54,277 nucleotides of DNA from an uncultured Clostridia bacterium (GTDB taxonomy: Bacteria > Bacillota > Clostridia > Oscillospirales > Ruminococcaceae): positions 1-54,277 of the forward strand of contig CANQLR010000016.1 of the NCBI GenBank assembly GCA_947624745.1, written 5' to 3'. The notes under the pieces were generated by a model, which saw nothing but the letters and a program-made list of their open reading frames with translations, had not been told where the DNA came from and did no database searches. A program made the position numbers and the translations under genes. Shown here in pieces: positions 22,783 to 31,654 of the stretch (position 1 is the first letter of the stretch; the number at the start of each line of letters is the position of its first letter).

Positions 22783-22880
22783 AGTCCGTACATTTGTACT
22801 CCGAGCCCCATTTTCAAAAAATTTTTCAAAATGTTGTACGTCCCCGTGCAACTTTCCCCCGTTTTCCCGCTATATATGGA
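22783..22880. repeat. AGTCCGTACATTTGTAC repeat block, copy 3
   Basis: AGTCCGTACATTTGTACTCC, TTTTTCAAAATGTTG, a GTTGTAC...GTGCAAC hairpin and CCGCTATATATGGAAG. It matches copies 1 and 2 over most of its length. Confidence 0.75.
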
Positions 22881-22917
22881 AGAACGTTTTTCCCATTCAT
22901 AAAAAATGTCGCCGAAA

Positions 22918-23165
22918 GGCGACACCTTTTAAATCCGTTTTCTGCTTTCTGTCTTCTAACCGCGCCGAAGGCGCCACCTTAAAAATCTGCCCTCTGACAT
23001 CTGCCCTCTGCTTTCTGCTAGGCCGCAGGCGCCCCCTCAAAATCTGTCCTCTGCCTTCTGCCCTCTGACCGGCCGCAGGCGCCACCTTAAAAATCTGCCC
23101 CCTGCTTTCTGCTCGGCCTCAGTCGCCCCCTCAAAATCTGCCCTCTGATTTCTGCCCTCCGCCCT
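22918..23165. repeat. Five pyrimidine-rich tandem units (CTGCCCTCTG type)
   Basis: Units of about 45-58 bp begin with GGCGCCACCTTAAAAATCTG or a close variant and continue as runs of CTGCCCTCTG and CTTTCTG, ending GGCCGCA. One strand is almost free of G outside the joints. A diverged single copy lies reversed at 41944-42002 and a weaker one near 21960-22025. There are no spacers as in CRISPR. Confidence 0.8.
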
Positions 23166-24125
23166 CTACTTGCCCCACCCCGGCAGCTCGTCGAGCGTGA
23201 TGACCTTCTCGTCGTTATAAACCGCCTTGAGCTCGGCCTTGTCGTGGTTCGTGACGAAGTCGGTGTGCCAGATCATGAACCAGCTCCACAGGCAGCCGTC
23301 CTGCTCAAACTGCTCGATCGGCGGGACGTAACCGCACTCATGGAACGCGATGGGCTTGCCGGTGTCCATCTTTTCGAGCCGCTCAAACGCCCTCTTGTGT
23401 GTCGAGTTGTCGTATGTGTCCGAGCCTATAACGTCGCAGTATTCGTCACCGGGATACCAGCCGTCCTTGACGTCGCCCGAATAGCCGAGCACCCAGATGA
23501 GGTTGTCGAGCCCGAAGTCGTCGGTGAATCGGTCGTGCATCATTCTCCAGAGCTTAATGAAATTGTCGCCGCCGTCCTTGCCCCACCAGAACCAGCCGCC
23601 GTCGAACTCGTGGAATGGTCTCCAGAGGACGGGAACGCCCGCGTCCTTAAGCTCGGAAAGGGCTTCGGCAGCCTTGTCCCAGTTTTCGATCATCGCCTTG
23701 TGCTCGGGCGAAGTCTCGTCGAAAAGCTTGTCGAAGTCGGGAATATCGTCCTTCGACTCCTGATATCCGAAGCCGTTTATGCCGGTGTGCCAGCATATCG
23801 TGACGATGCCGCCCTTCGCCCACCATTCCTTCGCGCGCTCGACGACCCCGTCGAAGTCGCCGTTCATGAAATCGAGGCCGCGAATTGCGGGAAGCTTGCC
23901 GGTCGCCTCCTCGATAATGTCCATCTCATAGTCCGCCGAGCCCATCCAAGTCGACTCCTGCTGACCGCTGAGCATGACCTCGCCGAAGCTGTCAAGAAGG
24001 TACTGATAGACCTCCGCGGCCGCCTCGTTTGCGGGAATTTCGGGAGCCCTCGCCCCGCCTCCCCCGCAGGAAGCAAGCAACATCGCCGCGACCGCGACGC
24101 ACAAAATCACTTTAATACGTTTCAT
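23166..24125 (-). CDS. GH26 family endo-beta-mannanase-like lipoprotein
   Basis: 319 residues from ATG 24125 (GGGAGA upstream). It has a lipoprotein signal: KRIKVILCVAVAAMLLASC with lipobox Cys20, followed by Gly. The catalytic acid/base is E173 in WRPFHEFDGGWFWWG and the nucleophile is E263 in AFHECGY; both are in the GH26 positions. W and H residues lining the substrate cleft (ICWHTGINGFG) are present. It probably sits on the outer face of the membrane and cuts mannan or a related beta-glycan. It lies 41 bp after the S66-like gene, with no visible own promoter. Confidence 0.9.
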   Translation of the reverse strand: MKRIKVILCVAVAAMLLASCGGGGARAPEIPANEAAAEVYQYLLDSFGEVMLSGQQESTWMGSADYEMDIIEEATGKLPAIRGLDFMNGDFDGVVERAKEWWAKGGIVTICWHTGINGFGYQESKDDIPDFDKLFDETSPEHKAMIENWDKAAEALSELKDAGVPVLWRPFHEFDGGWFWWGKDGGDNFIKLWRMMHDRFTDDFGLDNLIWVLGYSGDVKDGWYPGDEYCDVIGSDTYDNSTHKRAFERLEKMDTGKPIAFHECGYVPPIEQFEQDGCLWSWFMIWHTDFVTNHDKAELKAVYNDEKVITLDELPGWGK

Positions 24126-24166
24126 AATGATCTCCCTTTCCTTTCGTAAGATGTTTTTACCCGGCA

Positions 24167-24844
24167 TTATGATACGCCCGGTTCGAGTATTTCTATTTTC
24201 GGAACGCCGCAGTTTATCTCCGTAAGCGCCCCGGTAGGAAGTACGGTCATCGGCGTTCTGTGAATAAAATCCACATTTTCCAGTATGACCATGTCAGGCC
24301 TGTGCACTTCCCTGCAGATAACCTTTAATATCGTTTCCTCACTTTCCTTATCCAGAGGCCCCGTGATCACCGCTTTCGCCCTATCAAAAGCTCCGGCCGC
24401 GGCAAATGCGCGAAGCCGGTGTAATCCTGCCGATTTATTTCCGTAAACGCTTTCGTGCTCCAACGCGATAACTGAATCTTCCCACATATCCGGACCGGGG
24501 AAATACTTCGTCGGGATTACCATGAATGACCTGCGGATCAATATAGGGAAGACACGGTAGGAATCATCTCCGCCCTGATTGCAGACGATCCCTTTGACGG
24601 AATCATTCTTCAAAGCCCACATCAAATCCTCGGCTCTTTTCTCGGGGTGCTCATAAAGATACTCGCTCCCTTTAAGCGCATTGGGAGTTTCAACGACCTT
24701 TACATTAAAGATCTTTTCAAATCTCCTTTTGCCCAGCAAATACCGGGATATCATATCTTTATCCCCGGCGCGCCCTCCCGAGACCGAAATAAACGCGACC
24801 GTATCCCCCTCGTTCAGCTTTGCCGGAACTATCAGGTCCTTCAT
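24167..24844 (-). pseudogene. S66 peptidase (LD-carboxypeptidase/MccF-like) with a large internal deletion
   Basis: 225 residues, against about 300-340 for the family. The N-terminal part is normal: LNEGDTVAFISVSGGRAGD, EYLYEHPEKRAEDLMWALKN and the NQGGDDSYRVFP strand. The nucleophile region (usually GYSD) and about 100 residues after it are missing, and the frame continues with YFPGPDMWEDSVIALEHE and ENVDFIHRTPMTVLPTGALTEI, which holds the C-terminal His. The join keeps the frame, so a protein may be made, but it lacks the catalytic Ser. AAGGAGG precedes ATG 24844. Base composition here is more AT-rich than in the flanks, suggesting transfer. Confidence 0.75.
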
Positions 24845-24909
24845 TTTGCCCCCTCCTTAAAATGTTTATATCCCCCTCGCCTTTCCCGCCCTATAACCGG
24901 CAAATTTCT

Positions 24910-25557
24910 TTAGCCGAAGGCAAACGGCATGGCAATGTTAAGCGCAAAAGCCAATACAACGCCAATTGCTATCATGATCGCGGTGCTTGCCAAAGACCGG
25001 CGCCTCATAACGATACACCCGCATAGAAATGTCAACGCTTCCAAAAGCGAGCGGCTGCGAAAATATCCGACCCCATACGCAAAGGACATATTAAAAAGTA
25101 CGGCAATTATCCCCGCGGAAATAAACAGCGATATTCTGCTCTGACCTTTCGCGTACCAACAAATAAACGCAAGAAACGGAGAAGCAGCGGTAAAGCCGAC
25201 CCAGATCATTGCATAACCTTTCGGAAAAAAGCCCGCTATGAATGTTGAGTATAAATAATAGCTGAGGATCATTCCCGCGAAGAACAGGAACACATTGACC
25301 GCCGCTCTGATCGACGATAAACTGAAGACCGAAATACATAAGGCGATGAATGTCCATACGGCAAACCGTCCCAAAAAATTTGATATATCCAGATATTGAA
25401 GCAAAGCGGGTAAATGATTGACAGGGACGGTATCCAAAAACTTTGAAAGCGCTCCCAAAGTAATTCCCAAAAGTGCAATGACAGCCGTATTTATAATTTG
25501 CCTTTTCAGGGAAATTTTCTCCTCCGCGCCTCGTATATTATCCAAAAATTTCAACAT
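24910..25557 (-). CDS. Hypothetical six-helix membrane protein
   Basis: 215 residues. After a charged N-terminus (LKFLDNIRGAEEKISLKRQ) there are six hydrophobic segments, roughly at residues 20-40, 65-85, 88-110, 118-140, 145-165 and 185-212. GGAG lies about 11 bases before ATG 25557, a little far. The gene is relatively AT-rich, like the S66 relic that follows 65 bp later, so both may have arrived together. I do not recognise the family. Confidence 0.65.
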   Translation of the reverse strand: MLKFLDNIRGAEEKISLKRQIINTAVIALLGITLGALSKFLDTVPVNHLPALLQYLDISNFLGRFAVWTFIALCISVFSLSSIRAAVNVFLFFAGMILSYYLYSTFIAGFFPKGYAMIWVGFTAASPFLAFICWYAKGQSRISLFISAGIIAVLFNMSFAYGVGYFRSRSLLEALTFLCGCIVMRRRSLASTAIMIAIGVVLAFALNIAMPFAFG

Positions 25558-25634
25558 AAACGCACATTCTCCGTTACCTATTCAACCCCCGCTTTTCGCC
25601 CATCTTCCCTCGCCCCGTTAATAACCTCAACTAT

Positions 25635-26207
25635 TCAAGCCCCGTCCCCGCCGTCCCTTTCCAAAAACGCCGTCAGGTTGTCCACGATGAACGCCTGCGC
25701 CTCGCGGCTGTAGAGCACCACGCGGTAATCGCCGTACTGACCGTGCCGGTCCTCGACGGTGATCCCGAGCCCCGCGCCAACGTCGGTCGGCTCGCGCCTA
25801 AGCTTTCCGTCCTCGCCCTCGAACTCCCGAAGCGCGCCGATCCCGACGAGCCACCCTGTGAGCTGCCTGTGGGTGAGCCGCTTCATGCCCTCATCTTCAT
25901 TTAAGTTATTTAATCTTTTTGCGACCTCGCTGATCGGTATCGGGAACTGCGTGAACTGGTACGCCTCAAGCTGCTCGGGAGACAGCGAAAAGGGCGCTTT
26001 TCCGCGGCTTTTCGGCCTCCGCGATACGGTCCCGCCCGCCTCGATGACCTGTCTTAAAATGTCGGAAACATAGAAAAAACAGCGCGACAGCCGCACGTTG
26101 TTCACGATGTCTCCGGGAGGGATCTGCGACCCGTCGAGCGGATTTATCCCGTTCGCCAGCCTGTCAATAAACGACTTCGCATACGCGACCTTCTCGACCT
26201 CCGTCAT
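25635..26207 (-). CDS. Conserved hypothetical cytoplasmic protein
   Basis: 190 residues, soluble. Conserved-looking parts are YAKSFIDRLANGINPLDGSQIP, NNVRLSRCFFYVSDIL, a middle segment resembling a winged-helix (ISEVAKRLNNLNEDEGMKRL, then LTGWLVGIGAL) and YRVVLYSREAQAFIVDNL near the end. Similar proteins of unknown function are common in Clostridia. A DNA-binding role is possible from the middle part but not shown. GGAGGG precedes the ATG at 26207. It has no obvious operon partner. Confidence 0.75.
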   Translation of the reverse strand: MTEVEKVAYAKSFIDRLANGINPLDGSQIPPGDIVNNVRLSRCFFYVSDILRQVIEAGGTVSRRPKSRGKAPFSLSPEQLEAYQFTQFPIPISEVAKRLNNLNEDEGMKRLTHRQLTGWLVGIGALREFEGEDGKLRREPTDVGAGLGITVEDRHGQYGDYRVVLYSREAQAFIVDNLTAFLERDGGDGA

Positions 26208-26442
26208 AATATTACCCTCCTAAAATAAAACAATAAGTAAAAAAGTGTAAAGAAAAGCGCCGGAGCAGTCAGAGCAGAAAAAAGGGAACCCCCAAAAACC
26301 CCCGCCCCGCATCTCCATGAACAAATTTTAGCAGATTTCCACGTAAAAGTCAAGTGGGAGGATATATAAGTAAAAGGGGCTGCTCCGCTTCTTTAGAAAA
26401 GCAGCCCATAATCCTCCTCCATAAAAATTTTACGCCCACCCC

Positions 26443-26499
26443 TTGACAAATACCCCCTCCGGGTATATAATATACTCACGGGAATACCCCCGTTGGGTA
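26443..26499 (+). promoter_or_regulatory. Copper operon promoter with two CsoR-type operators
   Basis: TTGACA (26443-26448) and TATAAT (26466-26471) are 17 bp apart. The spacer contains the dyad ATACCC-CCTCC-GGGTAT (26450-26466), and a second dyad TACCC-CCGTT-GGGTA lies at 26485-26499. G/C-tract dyads of this kind are CsoR operators. About 180 bases of leader follow before csoR, in which I see no other element. Confidence 0.85.
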
Positions 26500-26682
26500 A
26501 TTTAGGCTATGAAAGCTCGGCAATGGCAATAATATAATTGCGCCCATGCGCTCTTGTCTATCAACCGCTTTGCCTTGACCCGTGCGCTCATGCACCTTGC
26601 TTGACCTTTCTGCCCTTGCTCGCCCCACGCTATCGTCATTCACCAACCATTCCGTTTATACATTCAATTCAAAGGAGCCGTT

Positions 26683-26997
26683 ATGTCCGATCAGATCAAA
26701 AAATGCTGCAAATGCGGCGAGAAGAAAACGCCGCGGTCCGAGGAGGATCGCAAAAAGCTGATAAACCGCCTCATGCGGATCGAAGGCCAGATACGCGGGC
26801 TGCGCGGAATGGTCGAGCGGGACGCCTACTGCCCCGACATTCTGACCCAGTGCGCCGCCGCCGTGTCGGCCTTAAAGAGCTTCAGCCGCGACCTCGTCGG
26901 CGCGCACATTCGCGGCTGCGTGGCGAGGGAGCTTCGGGAGGGCGACGAGCAGGTGCTCGACGAGCTCGTTTCGACGCTCCAGAAGCTGATGAAGTAG
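26683..26997 (+). CDS. csoR: CsoR-family copper-sensing repressor
   Basis: 104 residues of the DUF156/CsoR fold, with the conserved RLMRIEGQIRGLRGMVE helix. The Cu(I) ligands Cys50 (AYCPDIL), His75 and Cys79 (HIRGC) are in place. An unusual extra Cys cluster, CCKC at residues 8-11, precedes the fold. Apo-CsoR binds the operators in front of its own gene, and Cu(I) releases it. It lies 15 bases upstream of copA in one operon. AAAGGAG precedes the ATG. Confidence 0.93.
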   Translation: MSDQIKKCCKCGEKKTPRSEEDRKKLINRLMRIEGQIRGLRGMVERDAYCPDILTQCAAAVSALKSFSRDLVGAHIRGCVARELREGDEQVLDELVSTLQKLMK

Positions 26998-27012
26998 CTC
27001 GAAGGAGGAAAT

Positions 27013-29508
27013 ATGAGGAAATTTTACGTTACTGGAATGACCTGCGCGGCCTGTCAGGCGCGGGTCGAAAAGGCTGTCTCGGCGGTGCCGGGGGTGAGCT
27101 CCTGCGCGGTCAGCCTGCTCACAAATTCGATGAGCGTTGAGGGCGACGCCCCCGACGGCGCGATCATAAAAGCCGTTACCGACGCGGGCTACGGCGCATC
27201 GAGTTCGTCTTCGGGAGCAAAGTCGGAGGCGGATCAGCTCACCGACACCGAGACTCCGAAGATGAAGCGGCGGCTTATCTGGTCGTTGGTTTTCTGGGCG
27301 ATACTGATGTATTTCTCGATGGGGCACATGATGCTCGGGCTGCCGGTGCCGGCGTTTATGGAGGGCGATCACCTCTCGATGGGGCTTTTGCAGCTGCTTT
27401 TAACGGTCGTGATCATGGTCATCAACCAGCGTTTCTTCGTGTCGGGGGCGAAAAGCCTTTGGCACCGCTCGCCGAACATGGACGCGCTGGTCGCCATCGG
27501 CTCGGGGGCGGCGTTCGTCTATTCCGTTGCGGCGCTGTTTTTGATGGCCCACGCGCAGTTTTTGGGGGACGGCGAGGCGGTAATGCGCTATATGGACGAG
27601 TTTTACTTCGAGAGCGCGGCGACCATCCTCACCCTTATAACCGTCGGGAAGACGCTTGAAGCGAGGTCCAAGGGCAAGACCACCGACGCGCTCAAGGGGC
27701 TTATGAAGCTCAAGCCGAAGACCGCGCGGGTGCTCCGCTCGGGGGTCGAGACGGAGGTGCCGATTTCCGAGGTCTCGGTCGGCGACATATTCGTTATCCG
27801 CCCCGGCGAGCAGGTCCCGGCGGACGGCAGGGTAGTCAAGGGGGTTAGCAGCACCGACGAATCCGCCCTCACCGGCGAGAGCATTCCCGCCGACAAGGAG
27901 GAGGGCAGCCGCGTGTACGCTGGCACGGTCAATCTTAGCGGATATCTCGAGTGCGAGGCGCTCAAGGTCGGCGAGGACACCGCGCTAAGCGAGATAATAA
28001 AGATGGTCAGCGACGCCGCCGCGACAAAGGCGCCGATCGCGAAGATCGCGGACAGGGTCTCGGGAGTGTTCGTCCCGGCGGTCATGGGGATAGCGCTTCT
28101 CACCCTCGCGATATGGCTTATTCTGGGGCGGGGGCTCGGGTTCTCGCTCGCAAGGGCCATATCCGTTTTGGTGATAAGCTGCCCCTGCGCGCTCGGGCTG
28201 GCAACGCCGGTCGCCATCATGGTCGGCAGCGGGGTCGGCGCGAAAAACGGCATACTGTTTAAAACTGCGGAGTCTCTCGAACTCACCGGAAAGACCGAAA
28301 TAGCGGTCTTAGACAAGACCGGCACCGTGACCGAGGGCAGGCCGAAGTTCAACGCTTCATACGCGGCGGAGGGCGTTTCGGAGGAGGAGCTTTTATCCGC
28401 CGCCTATTCGCTCGAAAAGTTAAGCGAGCACCCGCTTTCACGCGCCATCACCGAGTACTGCGCGGACAAATTCGCCCCGCGCGAGGTGACGGGGTTTGAA
28501 GCCCTCGCGGGGAGCGGACTTAGGGGGATCTTGGACGGCAAGGAAGCCTTGGCGGGGAGCCTGAAATTCATATCCGGCGAGGTGGAGATCTCCCCCGAGG
28601 ACAGGGAAAAGGCCGCCTCGGTCTCGGAAAAGGGGCAGACGCCGCTGCTCTTCGCCCACGGAGGCAGGTATCTCGGCATGGCGGCGGTTTCGGACAGCAT
28701 AAAGAAAGACAGCAAGGAGGCCGCCGCGGAGCTCAAAAACATGGGCGTTCGGGTGATAATGCTCTCGGGCGACAACGAAAAGACCGCGAAAGCCATCGCC
28801 GCCGAGGCCGGTATAGAAGAGATCTACGCCGGGGTCATGCCGGACGGCAAGGCAAAAAAGATAGCGGAGCTCAAGCGGGAGGGGAGGGCCGCCATGGTCG
28901 GCGACGGGATAAACGACGCGCCCGCGCTGACTGCCGCCGACATCGGTATCGCGATAGGCGCAGGGACCGACGTCGCCATCGACGCTGCGGACGTGGTTCT
29001 GATGCACTCGACCCTTCGCGACTCCGCCGCCGCGATAAGGCTCAGCCGCGCGGCGATAAGGATAATCCGGCAGAACCTTTTCTGGGCGTTCTGTTATAAC
29101 GTCATCGGGATACCGATAGCCGCCGGGGCGCTCATTCCGCTCGGTATCACACTGAATCCGATGATCGCCGCCGCCGCGATGAGCCTGTCGAGCTTCTGCG
29201 TGGTGTCGAACGCGCTGCGGCTCAATTTAATCAACGTTCACGACCCGAAAAGGGATCGGAAAATAAAACAAGTTAAACGAATCAAGGAGGAAAATATCAT
29301 GAGCAAAACGCTTAAGATCGAGGGCATGATGTGCCCGCACTGCGAAATGACCGTTAAAAACGCGCTGGAGGCCGTTTCGGGGGTCGCCTCGGCAGAGGTC
29401 AGCCACACCGCCGCGCAGGCGGTAGTCACCCTTACAAGCGACGTCGCCGACTCGGCATTAAAGGAAGCCGTCGAGGCAAAGGGGTATAAGGTCCTTTCGG
29501 TGGAATAA
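27013..29508 (+). CDS. copA: Copper-exporting P1B-type ATPase CopA, fused in frame to a C-terminal CopZ-like domain
   Basis: 831 residues. It has an N-terminal heavy-metal domain (GMTCAACQ, residues 8-15) and eight helices. The actuator contains TGES, the metal site CPC lies in ISCPCALG (about residue 390), the phosphorylation site is DKTGTVTEG (about 433), and GDGINDAP is in the hinge. The ATPase proper ends near residue 745. After a Lys/Arg-rich linker a second metal domain follows, from M763 (MSKTLKIEGMMCPHC). GAAGGAGG precedes the ATG. It exports Cu(I) or Ag(I) from the cytoplasm and is under CsoR control. Confidence 0.95.
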   Translation: MRKFYVTGMTCAACQARVEKAVSAVPGVSSCAVSLLTNSMSVEGDAPDGAIIKAVTDAGYGASSSSSGAKSEADQLTDTETPKMKRRLIWSLVFWAILMYFSMGHMMLGLPVPAFMEGDHLSMGLLQLLLTVVIMVINQRFFVSGAKSLWHRSPNMDALVAIGSGAAFVYSVAALFLMAHAQFLGDGEAVMRYMDEFYFESAATILTLITVGKTLEARSKGKTTDALKGLMKLKPKTARVLRSGVETEVPISEVSVGDIFVIRPGEQVPADGRVVKGVSSTDESALTGESIPADKEEGSRVYAGTVNLSGYLECEALKVGEDTALSEIIKMVSDAAATKAPIAKIADRVSGVFVPAVMGIALLTLAIWLILGRGLGFSLARAISVLVISCPCALGLATPVAIMVGSGVGAKNGILFKTAESLELTGKTEIAVLDKTGTVTEGRPKFNASYAAEGVSEEELLSAAYSLEKLSEHPLSRAITEYCADKFAPREVTGFEALAGSGLRGILDGKEALAGSLKFISGEVEISPEDREKAASVSEKGQTPLLFAHGGRYLGMAAVSDSIKKDSKEAAAELKNMGVRVIMLSGDNEKTAKAIAAEAGIEEIYAGVMPDGKAKKIAELKREGRAAMVGDGINDAPALTAADIGIAIGAGTDVAIDAADVVLMHSTLRDSAAAIRLSRAAIRIIRQNLFWAFCYNVIGIPIAAGALIPLGITLNPMIAAAAMSLSSFCVVSNALRLNLINVHDPKRDRKIKQVKRIKEENIMSKTLKIEGMMCPHCEMTVKNALEAVSGVASAEVSHTAAQAVVTLTSDVADSALKEAVEAKGYKVLSVE
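29299..29508 (+). CDS. copZ: Possible separately translated CopZ from an internal start in copA
   Basis: ATG 29299 lies inside the copA frame, nine bases after a perfect AAGGAGG (29284-29290). From it, 69 residues form a complete CopZ-like chaperone with GMMCPHC. No stop separates it from the ATPase, so the same codons would serve both as a fusion tail and as a free chaperone. The strong ribosome binding site suggests that copA and copZ were once two genes that lost the stop between them. Confidence 0.55.
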   Translation: MSKTLKIEGMMCPHCEMTVKNALEAVSGVASAEVSHTAAQAVVTLTSDVADSALKEAVEAKGYKVLSVE

Positions 29509-29514
29509 AAAAGA

Positions 29515-29548
29515 CCCCCGCGGGCAGCTCCTGCGGGGGAAATTTTTT
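29515..29548. terminator. Convergent terminator between copA and the Na/Pi gene
   Basis: CCCCCGC (29515-29521) and GCGGGGG (29533-29539), then TTTTTT; A-rich on the left side, so it can serve both converging genes. Confidence 0.85.
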
Positions 29549-29550
29549 AT

Positions 29551-31302
29551 TTATTCCTTCGGCCTGATGGGCTCGACATACTTCGCGATATAGCCGCGGA
29601 GCTCCTCCATGAACTCCTTCGAGTCGGCGGCGTGGGCGGAGTAGGCGTGCTCCTCGGCGTTGATGTCGTAGCTGTGAAGAACGCTGAACGCGATGTTCGA
29701 GCAGTGGTCGGCGACGCGCTCGATATTTATCAGCAGGTCGTTGAAGACGAATCCCGAGAGTATCGTCGTTTCGGACGAGCTGACCCGGTCGATGTGGTTC
29801 GCCCGAAGCTGCTTCGTCATCTCGTCGATCGCCTCCTCGAGCGGCTCGACCTTTAACGCGAGGTCGCGCTTTCGCTCCATAAACGCGGTAGTCGCAAGGC
29901 CGAGTATCTCCCTCGCGGCGTCGACCATGAGGTTGATCTCGGACTGCGCCTCCTCGGCGAAAACGACCTTTTTCTCGTTGATCTCGTCCGCCGTTTCGGC
30001 GATGTTCTGCGCGTGGTCGGAAAGCCTCTCAAAGTCGCCGATAGCGCTCAAAAGCTCGGAGGAGATGGCCTGCTGCTTGTCCGTAAGGCCGTTTTTTCCG
30101 ATCTTCACGATATAGTTGCCGAGCTTGTCCTCGTACTTGTCGCAAAGGGCCTCCTTGTCGAGCACCTTAAGATACTTCGAGCGGTCGTATTCCGTGAGAA
30201 GCCGGAGCGCGCGGTAGACGTTTTTCCTCGCGATCTCGCACATTCTGTGGGTCGCGTTTTTCGAGAGCTCCAAAGCCGTCGGCGGGTAATTGAGAAGGCT
30301 GTCGTCGAGGCTGTCTATCTCCAAAAGGTCCTCCTCCTCGGTGGGGTCGGGCTTTATTATCGTCATGCAAAGCTTTTCGATGAGTTTACTTGACGGAAGC
30401 AGGAACGCCACGGCCAAAAGCCGCAGGAAGGTGTTCATTACCGCGATTCCCATGACCTGTGCGGGGCGGTCCATGAAGGAAAGATCGAAAAGAAGGTTCG
30501 CGGGTATGTAGAGTGCGTATGTGATTATCAGCGCGATTACGTTGATCATGAGATAGCTGATCGAGGTGCGCTTGCCGTTTCGGTTCGCGCCGATCATCGC
30601 AAGCAGCACCGGGGTGGACGCGCCGATGTTGATGCCCAAAATTATCGGCAGGCAGACGCTGTAGGGGATGGCGCCGGTGACCGAGAGCGCCTGTAAGATA
30701 CCGACCGAGGCCGAGGAGGACTGGGTCACGACGGTTATGAGAGCTCCCGCCAAAACGCCGAAGAGCGGGTTTCTGAAAAGAATCAGGAGCTCCGCGAATT
30801 TCGGGGAGTCCTTAAGAGGGCTGACGGCGCTCGAAATCAGGGACATCGCCAGAAGCAGGGTCGCGAGGCCGAGGGCGACCGAGCCCACGCTCTTGTGGGA
30901 ATTTTTCTTGGAAAAAAGGGTCAGGAAAGCGCCCAAAAGCGCAAGGAAGGATATCAGTATCTCGGTGAAACCGCCGCCGCCCGAGTTCGAGATGTAGAGC
31001 AGCCAGCCGGTCATCGTCGTGCCGACGTTCGCGCCCAAAACTATCCCGACGGACTGGGTGAAGGTCATCATGCCGGTCGAAACGAAGCTTATCACCATGA
31101 CCGAGGTCGCGCTCGACGACTGGATCACCGCGGCGACAAGGGTGCCGAGCAGGAAGCCCTTCAGCGGGGTGGAGCTGAGCTTCCAAAGCACCGCCTCCAT
31201 CTTGTTGCCGGCGAGCTGCTTGAGCCCCGTGCCCATGACGTTCATGCCGAACAGGAAGAACGCAACTCCTCCCAAAAGGGATATGACATCTGTAATTCCC
31301 AT
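29551..31302 (-). CDS. Na+/phosphate cotransporter, NptA/PhoU-domain type
   Basis: 583 residues. The first 330 contain two inverted Na/Pi symporter repeats with the paired motifs AVIQSSSATSVM (about residue 60) and VVTQSSSASVGIL (about 195). From about residue 355 there is a PhoU-like helical domain with FERLSDHAQNIAE and IERVADHCSNIA, the metal-binding repeats. It takes up phosphate with Na+, and the PhoU part probably regulates it. AAAGGAC stands before the ATG. It is a single gene with its own promoter at 31378-31406. Confidence 0.93.
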   Translation of the reverse strand: MGITDVISLLGGVAFFLFGMNVMGTGLKQLAGNKMEAVLWKLSSTPLKGFLLGTLVAAVIQSSSATSVMVISFVSTGMMTFTQSVGIVLGANVGTTMTGWLLYISNSGGGGFTEILISFLALLGAFLTLFSKKNSHKSVGSVALGLATLLLAMSLISSAVSPLKDSPKFAELLILFRNPLFGVLAGALITVVTQSSSASVGILQALSVTGAIPYSVCLPIILGINIGASTPVLLAMIGANRNGKRTSISYLMINVIALIITYALYIPANLLFDLSFMDRPAQVMGIAVMNTFLRLLAVAFLLPSSKLIEKLCMTIIKPDPTEEEDLLEIDSLDDSLLNYPPTALELSKNATHRMCEIARKNVYRALRLLTEYDRSKYLKVLDKEALCDKYEDKLGNYIVKIGKNGLTDKQQAISSELLSAIGDFERLSDHAQNIAETADEINEKKVVFAEEAQSEINLMVDAAREILGLATTAFMERKRDLALKVEPLEEAIDEMTKQLRANHIDRVSSSETTILSGFVFNDLLINIERVADHCSNIAFSVLHSYDINAEEHAYSAHAADSKEFMEELRGYIAKYVEPIRPKE

Positions 31303-31377
31303 ATTTATGTCCTTTCAGTTTTCCGCCCGTGCGGAATTTCGCGCACCCGCGCCTTACTATCTCTTTCGTACATTATA

Positions 31378-31406
31378 AATATAGCAGAACTCGGCGGATT
31401 TTTCAA
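31378..31406 (-). promoter_or_regulatory. Promoter TTGAAA-17-TATATT of the Na/Pi cotransporter
   Basis: On the minus strand TTGAAA (31406-31401) and TATATT (31383-31378) are separated by 17 bp, about 75 bases before the start codon. Confidence 0.75.
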
Positions 31407-31583
31407 TAGCAAAAGCGAAAAAAGTCATTTTGCATAAATTATGCCGAATTTTCAGGCGGAGATTTATAGAATAATTTTTCCGGGGGAATGTCGAATTTCA
31501 TGGAGAGGCGCGTAAGAGGGGCAAAAAGTTCTTGCAATTTCTAATAAGTTTTCTGCACAATATTACTTTTTATCAATTTTCCC

Positions 31584-31612
31584 TTGAAATTTTATGCGGT
31601 TTGTATTATAAT
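31584..31612 (+). promoter_or_regulatory. Promoter TTGAAA-17-TATAAT of the GH43 gene
   Basis: TTGAAA 31584-31589, TATAAT 31607-31612, spacer 17 bp. A T-rich stretch precedes it. Confidence 0.85.
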
Positions 31613-31654
31613 GTGCCTATCAGTAAGGTCAACCGGCACAAAGGAGTAACGACC

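Noticed and set aside
22414-22851. Minus-strand frames here and at 18911-19393 with similar N-termini
   Set aside because: The similarity comes from the shared DNA repeat; the third copy of the repeat lacks the start codon and the frames diverge.
22918-23165. Candidate CRISPR array
   Set aside because: Units are contiguous, imperfect and of unequal length, with no unique spacers and no cas genes.
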